In this document: piece by piece, positions 9,606-18,419 of the stretch
Numbering within the stretch: position 1 is the first letter of the stretch
Layout: each line of letters opens with the position of its first letter
NCBI RefSeq assembly: GCF_003352915.1
Contig: NZ_CP022314.1
Location: forward strand, 2,575,172-2,639,171
Reading direction: 5' to 3'
Source: Arthrobacter sp. PM3
GTDB taxonomy: Bacteria; Actinomycetota; Actinomycetes; Actinomycetales; Micrococcaceae
DNA: 64,000 nucleotides
The notes under the pieces: model-generated
Told to the model about the DNA's origin: nothing
The model's input: only the letters and a program-made list of their open reading frames with translations
Database searches by the model: none
Position numbers and translations under genes: made by a program

Positions 9606-10892
9606 ATGACCGACAACGACCGTGAACTCTCCCTATACGTCGAGGGGAGAAATGCGTTAGTGGCAGGCGACCCGACAGCAATTGCCGAGCTTTTCCGCAA
9701 GCTTGACGTCAAGGAGGAGGCCCGCGCGAACCTAGCGTCAGGGGTGGCGGATCTGCTTGCCGGCCTGGCTGGGGCGGCTGCCCTTGCCATGTCGGCTAAT
9801 GTCCCGGGCAACTCCTTCCACATGACTCCCGAGTCCTACGCTCGGTTCCTGGAACTCGCTGGGTCCACCAAGGAAAAGCTCGGGATCGTCAGCGGTGTGC
9901 TACGCCAGTCCGATGGCAGGATCGACACCATCATCGAACTGGTGAGCTCCTCACCAGTCAACCCCGCCGCGGCCGCGAACGTGCAGATTATGGCAGCAAC
10001 TTTGGCGATCCGCGTGGCGCTCAAAGACCTCGATTCCCTTGTTCAGGCCGTTGACGCGAAACTGGACACGATCGTCCGGGATAACCGTGACGAGGCGCTC
10101 GGTAACGTGCAGGGCACAACCCATGTCCTGGATAAGGCGTTCGGGTACTTCGAGGAGACCGGGCGGCTCAACGACGCCCTTTGGGACCAAGTGTCGGGAC
10201 AGGCGGCCGCGCTCGCTCAGGCGCACGCCGTCGCTCTCAATCACCTCAACACCATTGCCGATGGTCTCGCCGTCAAGAATCTCGGCAAGCGCGTGGGCAA
10301 CGCCGAGGCGGCGGCCAAAGGCGAGTTGAAGCATTGGCTGGTCATCGCGGCTGTAGCTCTCACAAACATGGTTCGAATGGACTCCTTGGAGGCTGTGCGC
10401 AGCGCGCAGGACGGATCAAATTCCACAGCTCACTCCCGTCACATCGCCAAGTCGCGGGAACGGCGAATGGCAAGCACCACCGCGGCAATTCAAAATCTGT
10501 CCGACGCGGTATCGGCAGCCGTGGCCGTCGATACGTTCACCCGCGTTGCGAATCCCATGGATATGACCAGGCTCTACACCGCCGCCGAAGAACTGCAGCG
10601 GCTCGTGCGGATCTTTAGTTCGAACTTCGGCATGCCGGAGGCCTCGAGCATCAAGCGCACCCAGTGGCACGAATCGGTGTTGCGACTGGGCCAGAAAGCG
10701 ACCGGGGCGGTGGCGGGTGCCGCCGTTGCTGTTGCCGATGGAGTGGCTTCAGTTCCAAAAGCGATCGGCGGAGCTGTCGAAGACACCATCCTGCATGTGG
10801 CTCAAGGGATTGAGGAGCGTAGGGCGGTACCCACAAAGACTACAGATACGGAAATTGAATCTGAAACCGGAGATGCGGCAATCACTCGGTAG
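9606..10892 (+). CDS. Uncharacterised alpha-helical protein, 428 aa
   Basis: The frame is open further upstream, but the protein-like sequence begins at the ATG at 9606 (MTDNDRELSLYVEG). The sequence is almost entirely helical. Residues about 45-62 form a hydrophobic Ala/Gly/Leu stretch, the middle (about 110-240) is a long helical region, about 245-260 is hydrophobic (HWLVIAAVALTNMV), and 355-395 is a small-residue-rich amphipathic stretch (GAVAGAAVAVADGV). Such features occur in membrane-interacting or pore-type effectors, but no family is recognised. It is monocistronic within the island. An effector role is speculation from context. Confidence 0.72.
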   Translation: MTDNDRELSLYVEGRNALVAGDPTAIAELFRKLDVKEEARANLASGVADLLAGLAGAAALAMSANVPGNSFHMTPESYARFLELAGSTKEKLGIVSGVLRQSDGRIDTIIELVSSSPVNPAAAANVQIMAATLAIRVALKDLDSLVQAVDAKLDTIVRDNRDEALGNVQGTTHVLDKAFGYFEETGRLNDALWDQVSGQAAALAQAHAVALNHLNTIADGLAVKNLGKRVGNAEAAAKGELKHWLVIAAVALTNMVRMDSLEAVRSAQDGSNSTAHSRHIAKSRERRMASTTAAIQNLSDAVSAAVAVDTFTRVANPMDMTRLYTAAEELQRLVRIFSSNFGMPEASSIKRTQWHESVLRLGQKATGAVAGAAVAVADGVASVPKAIGGAVEDTILHVAQGIEERRAVPTKTTDTEIESETGDAAITR

Positions 10893-11185
10893 TCACGTTG
10901 TTGGTCTTGTGGTGGCCTAGCTGCAGTACTTTCGCGGTGCCTCGGGCCGCAGAAGCGGACAGGTTAGCGCTCGGCACGGCGGCTGGCAGGTCTGTGGCAC
11001 TCAGGCAACATGATCGGCGTCGATCGGCTGCGGGGCGCCATGAGTCTCTCCTTGAGCCAAGTCCAGGGCTGGATTTGTTGGCACGATCCGCCGCAGTGTC
11101 GCCAAGCACAGGTCGCGCTGTCAACAGTATGCGCTGCCGTCGGTCTCTGCCCCTGCTTGCCCCTTAAGGATCCGCATAGGCAGTA

Positions 11186-11545
11186 ACGAGCTCAGCGGAA
11201 GCGCAGCAACTACGACACCGGCAACGACGCCCGCGCCGCCAAGGTGATCGGTGACCTCCGCGACAAGGTCACCAGCACGGAGCAGATGCGGGCCATCGGC
11301 TTCTGCGTCTCGGTCCAGCATGCCCACTACATGGCGGAGGTCTTCAACCGCGCCGGCATCGCCTCCGTCGCGGTCGACGGCAGCACGGACGACGCCGACA
11401 GGGCGACGGCGCTGAAGCTTCTCGCCGCACGTGAGATCAACTGCATCTTCGCCGTCGACCTCTTCAACGAGGGCCTGGACCTGCCTCAGGTGGACACCAT
11501 TCTGATGCTCCGGCCAATGCAGAGCGCCACGGTCTTCCGGAGAGC
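11186..11545 (+). pseudogene. Superfamily II helicase, internal C-lobe fragment
   Basis: Translation from about 11186 gives a helicase C-lobe: GFCVSVQHAHYMAEVFN (motif IV region), FAVDLFNEGLDLPQVDT (motif V) and MLRPMQSATVF. The sequence breaks exactly where the QxxGRGLR motif VI should follow. A stop lies immediately upstream of the fragment, and no ATPase N-lobe is present nearby. It resembles the helicases that carry DUF3427 or helicase-associated tails. It is a decayed remnant and not a functional gene. Confidence 0.75.
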
Positions 11546-11586
11546 GTCAAAAAGTCTGGGGCCGGCGGCACGGTGCACAACTTGGT

Positions 11587-12249
11587 CTATTGCCGGGGAG
11601 GGCGGCCTCTGGTCCTTCCGGCCTGCCAACCGGGAACGGCGGTATCCAGAAGTTTGACCTTTTCAGCTTCGAGCTTGCCGCGGCGGTGTTTGGACCGCTG
11701 GGTGTGGATCCACACGCCGAGGGTGTGTTCCCGCTCAGAATCGCACCTCCTGTGGCGGGGCCAATCGTTGCCTTCTTCGCGGAAGTCGACCAGCTGGGCC
11801 AGCCGTCGGTGCCATCTGGCTTCCTCTGCCGCTGCCCTGTGGTTCCGACCCCATCCCTGTACTCCGGCAAGGCCCTCGCGGTAAGCCCCGTGTAGGGTGC
11901 CCTGGACTGCCTCACGTCGGCGGTCCGAAAGCCACCGCGCCATCGACCGTTCGGATTTGTCTTCCGAGCGTTCGCGGGGGAGTCTGCCCTTGGCTTCGAT
12001 CCAGGCGATGATCTCGTCCATGCAGGCAAGGCTCGAGGCAGAGGGCTTGGGGTTAGTGCCGGCGGCAGCCAGATGTGCCGCCTCGAGCCTCGGGTCCTGG
12101 CGGCGCGCGATGACAAGGTGGTAACCGACGGTGGCGGGCTCAGCGCCGACGAGGTCAGCGATGCGTTTCCGGCTCAGCCCGAGCCGGTACATCAACACCC
12201 ATTCCGCGTCAGGGGCGCGCCGTACCTTGCTGTCCATGATGGGTGTCAT
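11587..12249 (-). CDS. Helicase-associated (HA) domain protein
   Basis: This 220-residue basic protein has an N-terminal HTH-like region (GLSRKRIADLVGAEPATVGYHL), two HA-type repeats (about residues 80-130 and 140-205; the second contains WHRRLAQLVDF, LGVWIHTQRSKHRRGKL and a closing W) and a basic tail. HA repeats (PF03457 type) usually follow helicase domains and bind DNA. Here they stand alone, opposite a helicase fragment lying just 3' of them. It could be a DNA-binding protein derived from a broken helicase or an independent plasmid or phage gene. Confidence 0.7.
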   Translation of the reverse strand: MTPIMDSKVRRAPDAEWVLMYRLGLSRKRIADLVGAEPATVGYHLVIARRQDPRLEAAHLAAAGTNPKPSASSLACMDEIIAWIEAKGRLPRERSEDKSERSMARWLSDRRREAVQGTLHGAYREGLAGVQGWGRNHRAAAEEARWHRRLAQLVDFREEGNDWPRHRRCDSEREHTLGVWIHTQRSKHRRGKLEAEKVKLLDTAVPGWQAGRTRGRPPRQ

Positions 12250-12355
12250 CTTGCCACAGCGCCGGCTAGAAACAATCCGAACGGGGAACGTATTGGTGTC
12301 GCACGGGGCTTGGAGTGAGAGCGGATTGGGCGAGGAGTGATCTGGGAAGTTCTGC

Positions 12356-12413
12356 CAAGTTCTAGCTGGTTCTAGGAAAAACCGTAGAAGCAGCTGGATC
12401 CAACTAGAACTTG
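12356..12413. repeat. Inverted repeat within a cluster of GTTCT/AGAAC motifs
   Basis: CAAGTTCTAG (12356-12365) is perfectly complementary to CTAGAACTTG (12404-12413). Further copies of the core lie at 12348 (AAGTTCT), 12368 (GGTTCT) and 12416 (AGAACTC). The cluster is about 100 bases upstream of the divergent HA-domain gene. It could be a multi-site operator, a replication or transfer iteron, or a hairpin. Confidence 0.55.
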
Positions 12414-12650
12414 TGAGAACTCGGAATACCTGAGGTCTTCACCCCGAGAAACCGTGGGCTGAGGACCTGAATTCTAACCCCATGTGCTCCCGACGGCGAC
12501 CATTGGCCTCCGTCTGTCCAGAACCGGTCCACCACCCTTTTTAGGTGACGCGAAGCCCTTGGCCGTTGTGGACCTCTCGGAGATGATGATTGCAGCGGAC
12601 TGAAAGGGATGAGGAATGTCTGATGCGGATCAGGAAGCCCGAGCGTCTAG

Positions 12651-13017
12651 GAAGGAACCATTCTGCGTATACGGACGGGAACCCGGGCGGCCCAACTTCG
12701 GATTACCCTCGACGAGGTCCAAAGACGCCGGACGCCGGAGGCGGTAATACGACTTGCACAGCTAACGCCCCCTAAGCTGCCGTCGCCCTTCGCCACGTTG
12801 AGAATGCCCAACGGGAAGCTCCCGAGGGATCCGGAGGCTAGGAGAGAATTGGCTCTCCATGTGCGCCGCAATATTTTGGCGGCGCAGTTGAAGGTGGCCT
12901 TGGACAAGGAACGGGGCCGGCGGATCCCGGAGGCCGTGAATAGGCTGGCCCAGCGAGAGCTCCCAGAACTGGAACAACGAAATCCCACTGGAAGATGTCG
13001 TTGGTGTAGCGCCCTTT
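12651..13017 (+). other. Possible remnant coding region in the 12250-13089 gap
   Basis: Within the 840-base gap after the HA-domain gene, one plus frame reads like protein from 12651 to about 13010 (RAAQLRITLDEVQRRRTPEA, then LPRDPEARRELALHVRRNIL). It has no ATG, GTG or TTG start before a TTG at 12798 and no recognised domain. The frame then runs through the downstream 26-aa gene in a different frame. It is either a decayed gene or a chance open frame. The rest of the gap (12250-12650) holds only the inverted repeat cluster. Confidence 0.3.
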
Positions 13018-13089
13018 TAATCCTAGAACGCTCAAGGGCTGTAGGATCCTCATGCTCATACTCATACCCCGACGAAAAGGAGCCGCCTC

Positions 13090-13170
13090 ATGGCATCCAC
13101 CAAATACTGCTGTGGTCAGATCTACGAAGAAGGCGAGAAGGTCTGCGCCAGCTGCGGCGAAAAGCTCTGA
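13090..13170 (+). CDS. 26-aa Cys-rich (zinc-ribbon-like) microprotein
   Basis: A good Shine-Dalgarno AAAAGGAG (13075-13082) lies 7 bases before the ATG, and a very strong terminator follows 27 bases after the stop. The peptide carries a CC pair near the N-terminus and a CASCGEK knuckle at the C-terminus, enough for one zinc-ribbon-like site. Its size, signals and isolated terminator point to a real small gene in the island. Its function is unknown. Confidence 0.6.
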   Translation: MASTKYCCGQIYEEGEKVCASCGEKL

Positions 13171-13197
13171 CGGCACGTCCACCCGCAGGGATGGATG

Positions 13198-13234
13198 AAG
13201 CCCACCCTCTGCTCCAGAGGGTGGGCTTTCTTTT
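13198..13234 (+). terminator. Rho-independent terminator after the 26-aa gene
   Basis: A perfect 14-bp stem (arms 13198-13211 and 13215-13228, beginning AAGCCCACC) has a CTC loop and is followed by a pyrimidine/T-rich run TCTTTTCCCTTT. Confidence 0.85.
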
Positions 13235-13589
13235 CCCTTTAGCCCTATTGGGTTTTGGGCGTCGGACCATCGAGGTTGTTTTCATCGGAGGCGTCGCTGG
13301 CGACGTCCTGGTCGGACGCCAACATGCGCCTTGCCAATCTGGCGGCCTGAGCCGTCCTCAGCTTGGCGTAACTCATCATGCTGACTTTGACTAGTGTGGC
13401 CCGGCTACCAATGCACCAGCGATGAGCAGATCCTGCTGACGCGTGTCCGTCGAACCGTCATGATGGCCCTTCCCATACACCGGATTTCCTGCCGTGGCTC
13501 CCCCTGTCGGCGAGTGGCGATAGTTCGAGCCTAAGGGGGGATGCAGACAAAGTTTCCCGGCCGGGCCGCAGAGGTTGTAAGGTTCCGAC

Positions 13590-13757
13590 ATGGCTTGTAG
13601 TAAATGCGGATTTGAAGGTCACAACAGTCGTTCGTGTGAAGGCCCCCATTGGCCGTGTTCCAATTGCGGCAAGCCGACGGCCAACATGAACGATTACTCC
13701 GAACGCCATGATCGGTCGTATTGTTCCCCGTTTACCAGCCCAGAATGTTGGCGTTGA
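13590..13757 (+). CDS. 55-aa zinc-knuckle (CCHC) protein
   Basis: The peptide opens with CSKCGFEGHNSRSC, an exact CX2CX4HX4C zinc knuckle, followed by CSNCGKPTANMND and two further Cys (SYCSP, ECW) in a HNH/McrA-like spacing. Zinc knuckles bind single-stranded nucleic acid. RBS evidence is weak (AAGG at 13580). It stands alone between the Cys-rich microprotein and the GmrSD-like nuclease. It is too short for a full HNH nuclease, so it may be a nucleic-acid-binding small protein or a nuclease fragment. Confidence 0.55.
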   Translation: MACSKCGFEGHNSRSCEGPHWPCSNCGKPTANMNDYSERHDRSYCSPFTSPECWR

Positions 13758-14452
13758 TTGGAACTCGGGGTTCCTTAGCGGCCTGATGTTTCGCTCAACT
13801 GAGTCGCGCGACAAATACCTCCGAGGGTGCAGCTAACCGGGACTTGGAGTCTCGGATTTCTAAGGCCGACTTCGGGATCAGCGGCCGTCTCTCGCCCGGG
13901 GCCAAAAACCTTGTCTAGTTCGGCGGCAGCGCCCTCAGGCAGTGGTCGGGCAAAGCCGACCCGGGCCCCCAAAGTGAGTACGTGCCTTAGTTCATCCGCT
14001 TGTGTAGGTGATAGGGGCCCTGATGGGGACGGGCCTGGAAGGCTGGGCCGGCGTCCCCGCCGACGCGCCGCGGTCCAGTCGCAGAGCGTTCGTCCAGCAT
14101 GACTGGTGAGAACGGAACGGTGGTCGCGAGGGCGGTAACCCCAGCTAACCGCGAATGAGCGCTAGTGGCGGGAGTAGAGGTTTGCTCGGCTCAAGAAAAG
14201 TGGTGGAGTTTCGGTTCGCGCTCCAACGTTTAGTGCTACGAAACAGCCGTCCCGAGTCCTCCCTGTTCCGCCGTGCAGTTGACTGCGGCGCACTAGATCA
14301 GCATAAGCGCACTTGAACGCTAATGGGCCTGATACTCAGTTATCATTTTCAAGGACTCAACGCACGGCGCATCGCACACCAATGTCGAGACGACGAAGAT
14401 CGTCGTTAGTACTGCCGCCGCTGGACAGCCTCGACAAGGTGAAAGGTGTCAG
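13758..14452. other. No supported gene; upstream region of the GmrSD-like gene
   Basis: Open frames on both strands are short and overlapping. The stretch probably carries the promoter of the gene at 14453, but I could not identify a convincing -35/-10 pair. I see no tRNA or attachment-site-like repeat. Confidence 0.35.
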
Positions 14453-16231
14453 ATGATCAAGTCGGCCAACCAATACCCCGTGCACACGCTGTTCAGCCAC
14501 GAGGGCAACATTCTGTACAGGATCCCTCCCTACCAGCGGGAGTATTCCTGGTACAAATCCCATTGGGAGGACCTGTTCGATGACCTCATCGAGGCCGAAG
14601 GAGCGCACTTCCTAGGCACCATTATCACTCTCGATCAGACGACCGACACGCTGGAGGGAAACATCCTCCATGTAATCGACGGCCAGCAACGGCTCACGAC
14701 GCTGACCCTCCTACTGGCTGCTGTCTACTCAGTGCTCAAAGAGCACTTCGCCGAGCTTGACGACGACACTCGCACCGACCTTACGAACCTTGGTCGGCTA
14801 CTGGTGCGCAAGTCGGATGAGCAGCCCAGGGTGACGCCGCAGAAGCAAGGGCACAACCTCGGCGACTATCGCAAGGTGCTGCAGGAGGCGGGCTTGCCGA
14901 TCCTGGGGGAGTGGAAGCCGTATTACCGCAGCCGCCGGATTGCGAAGTGCTACGGCTACTTCCGGTCAGCCATCGTGAAGCTCGCCGAGACGGATGAGAT
15001 CGCCGTGACGGAAGCCGCGCTGAGGGTGCACGAGGCGGCACTGCGGGCGGTCATTGTGAAGATCGAGGTCGCCAGCCACGCCGACGCCTTCGTCCTCTTC
15101 GAGTCGCTGAACAATCGCGGCATGCCGCTCTCGCCCGTGGATCTGATCAAGAACCACCTGCTCGCCGAGTCAGAGAAACGGCAGGTCATGAACGTCGACG
15201 AGGCGTTCAAGCACTGGAACGAGGTGCTAACGAGCCTCGGCGACAGTTACGCCACCCACGAGCGCTTCCTTCGCCACTACTACAACGCCTTCAAGGCGGA
15301 GCTTCCCGACGTACTTAATGCTTCTGTCGCAACGAAGTCCAATCTGATTCGGATTTACGAGACGCTCCTGGGGTATGACCTGAAGCAGATCATCGATGCA
15401 CTGGTGGAGTCGAGCAAGATTTACGGCCGCGTCAACTGCGTGGTCGAGCTCGATCAACCGACGTCACTGGACCGGGCGTTCCAGCGACTGATGCGGGCCC
15501 AGGGAGCGCCCTCCTACGTCCTGCTCATGTGGCTGATGTCGAAGCAGTCGGAGCTGAAACTCTCCAACGATCACCTCGAGTCCGTCGCGCACCTCCTGAC
15601 CAGCTTTTTCGTGCGGCGTAACTTGACTGGGTATCCGCCGACCTACGTGTTGGCAAAGTTGTTCATGACCTCGATCATCACTGTGGGCGAGGCGCGTGGC
15701 GACGAGGTCTTGGCCGTCGTCAAGGAACTGCTGAATGCGGCTTCGGCCACTGACGAGGAATTCCGGGCGCGTCTCGTGGGGCGGATCTATCAGGAGAACA
15801 CTGACGTTGCGAGGTTCGTCCTCGCGACGCTGGCCGAGGACGCCATGACCAAAGAGACCAAAGTTGATCTATGGCTTCAGGAGAAGAACCATTTCGTCTG
15901 GACAATCGAGCACATTCTGCCGCAAGGCGAGAACCTCCCACTGGCGTGGCAGCAGATGCTGGGTGGCGAGGGGGTCGCGGGCGAAGTGCAGGAAGAGCAC
16001 CGGCACAGGCTTGGCAACCTAACCATCACCGCCTACAACAGCAACCTCGGCAACAAGTCCTTTCTTGAGAAGCGGGACCGGAAGGACCCGAAGGGCAGAT
16101 ACATCGGCTACCGCAACGGCCTATCCCTGAACGCAGAGCTGGCCGCGAGAGACTCCTGGACGGCCAACGACATCGAGGAGCGAACCCAGGTGCTGGCCGA
16201 CAAGGCGGTCGAGCGGTTCCACCTCAGCTGA
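14453..16231 (+). CDS. DUF262-DUF1524 protein, GmrSD-like modification-dependent nuclease
   Basis: This is a 592-residue protein. The N-terminal DUF262 (ParB/sulfiredoxin-like) part has PPYQREYSW near residue 24 and the hallmark IDGQQRLTTL near 76, which bind and cleave NTP. The C-terminal DUF1524 part carries an HNH-type signature (WTIEHILPQGENL near 483, HRLGNLTITAYNSNLGNKSF near 515). This fused arrangement is that of type IV GmrSD and of SspE/BrxU-like enzymes, which attack phage DNA bearing modified bases. The RBS AAAGGTG precedes the ATG. Which modification it senses cannot be read from sequence. It is followed 325 bases later by the restriction enzyme. Confidence 0.88.
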   Translation: MIKSANQYPVHTLFSHEGNILYRIPPYQREYSWYKSHWEDLFDDLIEAEGAHFLGTIITLDQTTDTLEGNILHVIDGQQRLTTLTLLLAAVYSVLKEHFAELDDDTRTDLTNLGRLLVRKSDEQPRVTPQKQGHNLGDYRKVLQEAGLPILGEWKPYYRSRRIAKCYGYFRSAIVKLAETDEIAVTEAALRVHEAALRAVIVKIEVASHADAFVLFESLNNRGMPLSPVDLIKNHLLAESEKRQVMNVDEAFKHWNEVLTSLGDSYATHERFLRHYYNAFKAELPDVLNASVATKSNLIRIYETLLGYDLKQIIDALVESSKIYGRVNCVVELDQPTSLDRAFQRLMRAQGAPSYVLLMWLMSKQSELKLSNDHLESVAHLLTSFFVRRNLTGYPPTYVLAKLFMTSIITVGEARGDEVLAVVKELLNAASATDEEFRARLVGRIYQENTDVARFVLATLAEDAMTKETKVDLWLQEKNHFVWTIEHILPQGENLPLAWQQMLGGEGVAGEVQEEHRHRLGNLTITAYNSNLGNKSFLEKRDRKDPKGRYIGYRNGLSLNAELAARDSWTANDIEERTQVLADKAVERFHLS

Positions 16232-16556
16232 GCCGAGGGTCGTAATGCACGACATCGTTCGCCCCACGCCAATGGGCGCCGGACTCGAAGCCGTCAGAGG
16301 TTTTCTAGGTACGGAACGTGGTGGAGTTCCGTCACGGAATAACCTCTGCTGGCCAGGGAAAGAAGTGAGCCTGTGGGGACTTAGCCTCGACCACCGCGAC
16401 CTCGTCTACCACGGTGCGGAACTAGTGCTGGTTGCTGAGTTCTTCCGTCGCCGACTCATCAAGATTAACCAAGAGCGCCCATTCGCCGAGTCTCAGCATG
16501 CTCTTCGGTCGACGCGCACCAGTCACCTGCCGTTACCCGGCTATTCAAGTTTTAGG

Positions 16557-17426
16557 ATGCTTTCATTGCTCGAACCGTACTCTGACCCGATCATCGCCAC
16601 ACTCCGCAGCCTGTTGCCCAAGAAGCGAGAAGATTGGCAGTTGGTCGGTGTTGTCAACCGAGACAAGGACGTGTATTCGTTCGGCACTGATTCGAAAATT
16701 ATCGGTCGCGCATTTGAAATAGTCGCCGCGGTTTACATTGAAAAACTGGCAGCGGCCCTCGGCTATAGCTTTCATGAATCGACAAACCAAACCACGTATC
16801 CAGACTTTTACCTCACGAAGCCTGACGGTCGGCGAATCGGTATCGATGTAAAGTCCACTTATCGGTCATTGAACGGTGTCGGGCAGGTGAGGTCGTTCAA
16901 ATTCACGCTCGGGAGTTTCACTAGCTACCTCCGCAACGACACCAAGAACATCGAAGGCCAGTATTCGGATTACGACTCTCACTACGTCCTCGCGTTTCTA
17001 TATACGCGAATCACGGATTACAAACCGATGAAGAAGTCGATCCATGAGATTGACGAAATCCCGCCGACTTACGACGATGTGGAGGTCGTCTTTCAAGAGA
17101 AGTTTCGAATAGGCGGCGACAAGACTGGCAGTGGTAACACCGACAATCTGGCAACTATTCAATCTAATACTGCCGAACCGTTTATCTACGGGGCGAGTCC
17201 CTTCTCTGTTCTGGGTAAAGAAGTATTCGATCATTATTGGAGCAATCATCCCCGCAACGCGGACCCCGACGGTGTCAAGAAGTCACTTTATAAGAATCTG
17301 CCGGCCTATTTTGATTGGCTTTCTCGCCAAGAGAGCGCTCAGTTTGATCACATAGAGCTCCGCAAAAAGTACGAGGACTACAAGGATTGGGTTCGTGTGC
17401 AGGGTTGGAAGATAAGTCTGAACTAA
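16557..17426 (+). CDS. EcoRV-like type II restriction endonuclease
   Basis: This is a 289-residue protein resembling R.EcoRV (about 245 aa) through its catalytic half. YPDFYLTKPDGRRIGIDVKS carries the PD-(D/E)xK residues (PD...DVK, matching EcoRV D74, D90 and K92). KFTLGSFTSYLRNDTKNI and KTGSGNT match the EcoRV segments around the R-loop and Q-loop. By homology it should cut GATATC to blunt ends with Mg2+. The frame is open further upstream, but the ATG at 16557 leaves an EcoRV-like N-terminus; the 16232-16556 stretch shows no gene. The cognate methylase is 1 kb away on the other strand. Confidence 0.88.
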   Translation: MLSLLEPYSDPIIATLRSLLPKKREDWQLVGVVNRDKDVYSFGTDSKIIGRAFEIVAAVYIEKLAAALGYSFHESTNQTTYPDFYLTKPDGRRIGIDVKSTYRSLNGVGQVRSFKFTLGSFTSYLRNDTKNIEGQYSDYDSHYVLAFLYTRITDYKPMKKSIHEIDEIPPTYDDVEVVFQEKFRIGGDKTGSGNTDNLATIQSNTAEPFIYGASPFSVLGKEVFDHYWSNHPRNADPDGVKKSLYKNLPAYFDWLSRQESAQFDHIELRKKYEDYKDWVRVQGWKISLN

Positions 17427-17448
17427 AGTTCTGGTGCCTGCATGCTGG

Positions 17449-17471
17449 GCTGGGAAACGCCCCGGCTTTTT
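17449..17471 (+). terminator. Terminator of the restriction endonuclease gene
   Basis: GCTGGG (17449-17454) pairs with CCCGGC (17461-17466) around a 6-base loop, followed by TTTTT. It lies 23 bases after the stop codon. Confidence 0.6.
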
Positions 17472-17479
17472 GTTGACTT

Positions 17480-17600
17480 TGGGTCTTAGGCGCTATGAGC
17501 GGGGTCCGATCGATTGTTTCATATTCGATGGGCGTGGGTTTTGCCCAGCCGCCTCTGCCGTCGCTGGGGATGGTTTGTTCTTTCGATCCAAGTTGTAATG
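17480..17600 (-). pseudogene. Transposase C-terminal scrap (IS3-like)
   Basis: Minus-strand translation gives KPTPIEYETI followed by a short tail, a typical C-terminus of IS3-family OrfB proteins. No catalytic DDE core lies next to it. It is a small leftover abutting the IS110 fragment, so the gap between the two halves of the restriction system holds pieces of at least two insertion elements. Confidence 0.45.
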
Positions 17601-17641
17601 GCAGGGTGCGTTTCCTGCCGCGTGAACCAGCGAGGGAAAGG

Positions 17642-17986
17642 TCAGCTGCAGGGCCGGAGCATCGAACCTCTGCCGGGCCAGCCTGAGTTCGTAGGTACCG
17701 GTCGAGGCCTTCCTCCCGAATGCACGATGCCTTGGCGGAGCAGAAGCTCTGAGATCCGGTGCCCTGACCGCATGAGGTCCCCTCGGGCCTCCTCCAGGGC
17801 GCGGACCAGGTCACGGACCGCTTCCTGGTCCGCTGACGGCATCCGGACAATAGTGATTTCGCCTAGTTTTAGCAGCCGGGACAGGTGCAGGGCTTCGTTA
17901 GCGTCGGTCTTGGCCCGTTCCCCGGACCGGCGTTGGAGTTTCGACGCGGTCGCGAACAGCCTGTCAAGCCCGGCGGCGTCGGAGCA
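17642..17986 (-). pseudogene. IS110-family transposase fragment
   Basis: Translation gives KLQRRSGERAKTDANEALHL, RLLKLGEITIVRMPS, then VRDLVRALEEARGDLMRSGHR and LLLRQGIVHSGG. This is the middle of an IS110 (DEDD-type) transposase: the end of the RuvC-like domain with the KTDxxDA motif, and the following helical linker. The N-terminal catalytic part and the C-terminal serine-containing domain are absent. It is an immobile remnant. Confidence 0.75.
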
Positions 17987-17989
17987 AGA

Positions 17990-18419
17990 AAATGAGAATC
18001 AGCCGGGCCGTCTCCTATCAACTTCGCCATCGCCGCGACCTCGCCGGCTGGTACTGGTCCTTGGCTCCCGGACCGGACCAGGCCAGCCCAATGCGCAACC
18101 AGGTTCCGTGCCGGACACCAGGGCACGGATTGCCGGAACGTCCCAGTGGAGTGCGGTTCTTTGCAGCGCGGGGAGTGAACCCGCGTTTGACCTGTGGGCA
18201 GCCCGCAAACGGGACACGCTCGACATTGCTACAGCAGCGGTGGCCTCCAGCCGAACACTTCGTCCTGCGGTAACCAACCCGCGCATACCAGCTGATCGGG
18301 CCGTCGCCTTTGACCCGCTGACCGCTCCGCCCGACACGCCGGCACCCCACGAGGAAACGGTCCCGGACTACCAAGCCCGGGTTCGCCAAGCCCTTGACAA
18401 ACGATCCCTACATACCAGG
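17990..18419 (+). other. Unidentified coding remnant
   Basis: One plus frame reads like protein (FDLWAARKRDTLDIATAAVA, then PDYQARVRQALDKRS) but has no clear start, RBS or domain and is cut off where the methylase gene ends. It may be a fragment of a plasmid or element gene carried with the IS debris. Chance coding is possible at this GC content. Confidence 0.3.

Noticed and set aside
16245-16556. Upstream extension of the restriction endonuclease
   Set aside because: The extra 104 residues are absent from EcoRV, which aligns from the ATG at 16557.
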